A DNA stretch of 6,484 nucleotides, taken from assembly GCA_019233165.1 (NCBI GenBank), contig JAFAMS010000176.1:1-6484 (forward strand), read 5' to 3'. Source of the stretch: Vulcanimicrobiota bacterium (GTDB lineage Bacteria > Vulcanimicrobiota > Vulcanimicrobiia > Vulcanimicrobiales > Vulcanimicrobiaceae). Under the pieces are notes generated by a model. The model did no database searches. It had not been told where the DNA came from and was given only the letters and a program-made list of their open reading frames with translations. Positions 6,268 through 6,484 of this stretch are shown piece by piece; the stretch's first letter is position 1; every line of letters starts with the position of its first letter. Made by a program: the position numbers and the translations under genes.

Positions 6268-6484
6268 TTAGGCCTTCAGCTCGATGTCGACGCCGGCGGG
6301 AAGGTCCAGGTGCATCAAGGCGTCCATCGTCTTCGGAGAGGCTTGCAAAATGTCGATCAGTCGCTTGTGCGTGCGCATTTCGAAATGCTCGCGACTCTTC
6401 TTGTCGACGTGCGGTGAACGGTTGACGCAAAAGCGGTTGATCTCGGTGGGGAGCGGTACGGGACCGCTCACGAACGCGCCGGTA
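6268..6484 (-). CDS. rpsJ: 30S ribosomal protein S10 / NusE (5' end outside window)
   Basis: The 71 C-terminal residues of ribosomal protein S10, ending in TAA; about 30 N-terminal residues lie beyond the right edge. S10 sits in the head of the 30S subunit and, as NusE, takes part in transcription antitermination. Recognisable conserved blocks are [33 protein letters not shown] and the tail [18 protein letters not shown]. The methionine-like GTG at 6471 is an internal valine codon, not a start. Classical S10 operons continue with rplC and rplD, but here the next gene is the PAS-GAF phosphatase. That suggests rpsJ is the last ribosomal gene of its operon, as in organisms where it follows tuf in the str operon; the upstream genes are not in view. 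Confidence 0.96.
   Translation of the reverse strand, partial: TGAFVSGPVPLPTEINRFCVNRSPHVDKKSREHFEMRTHKRLIDILQASPKTMDALMHLDLPAGVDIELKA

Noticed and set aside
6268..6471. Short complete gene beginning at GTG 6471
   Set aside because: The codon is an internal valine of ribosomal protein S10; conserved S10 sequence continues upstream to the window edge.

Overview
This is a GC-rich, tightly packed bacterial chromosomal window with six protein genes, one of them cut by the right edge. No insertion sequence, tRNA, rRNA, CRISPR array or phage gene is visible. The organism cannot be named from these data. The combination of a terrabacteria-like ribosomal protein S10, a four-domain PAS-GAF-PP2C-HATPase regulator and high GC would fit a soil-type, deep-branching lineage such as an actinobacterium or Candidatus Eremiobacterota. 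That placement is inference only.

Layout. On the plus strand, positions 106-1488 encode a twelve-helix NCS1-family nucleobase/cytosine-type permease. Everything else is on the minus strand and reads from right to left. First comes the 3' part of rpsJ (ribosomal protein S10/NusE, 6268 to the edge). Nine bases later, in the same reading frame, is a 663-residue PAS-GAF-SpoIIE phosphatase-HATPase regulator (6258-4267). After 46 bases comes a small SRPBCC-fold protein (4220-3786). After a 117-base gap with a strong GC hairpin comes an aldo/keto reductase (3668-2700). Thirteen bases later is a glutaryl-CoA dehydrogenase (2686-1502). That gene ends tail to tail with the permease, 13 bases apart.

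How the genes work together. The reductase and glutaryl-CoA dehydrogenase are almost certainly co-translated. The dehydrogenase has the catalytic glutamate and the substrate-carboxylate arginine of the decarboxylating enzymes, so a role in lysine, tryptophan or aromatic-acid breakdown is the best reading. The regulator carries both halves of a partner-switching module, an RsbU/SpoIIE-type phosphatase and an RsbW-type ATPase, in one chain, with PAS and GAF sensors in front. No antagonist protein or sigma factor lies nearby, so its partner must be encoded elsewhere.

The most notable feature is that rpsJ is not followed by rplC and rplD as in the classical S10 operon. Instead it is followed by this stress-signalling gene, which has no Shine-Dalgarno sequence of its own and probably depends on translation of rpsJ. 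I saw no evidence for a wholly undescribed system; the genes belong to known families.
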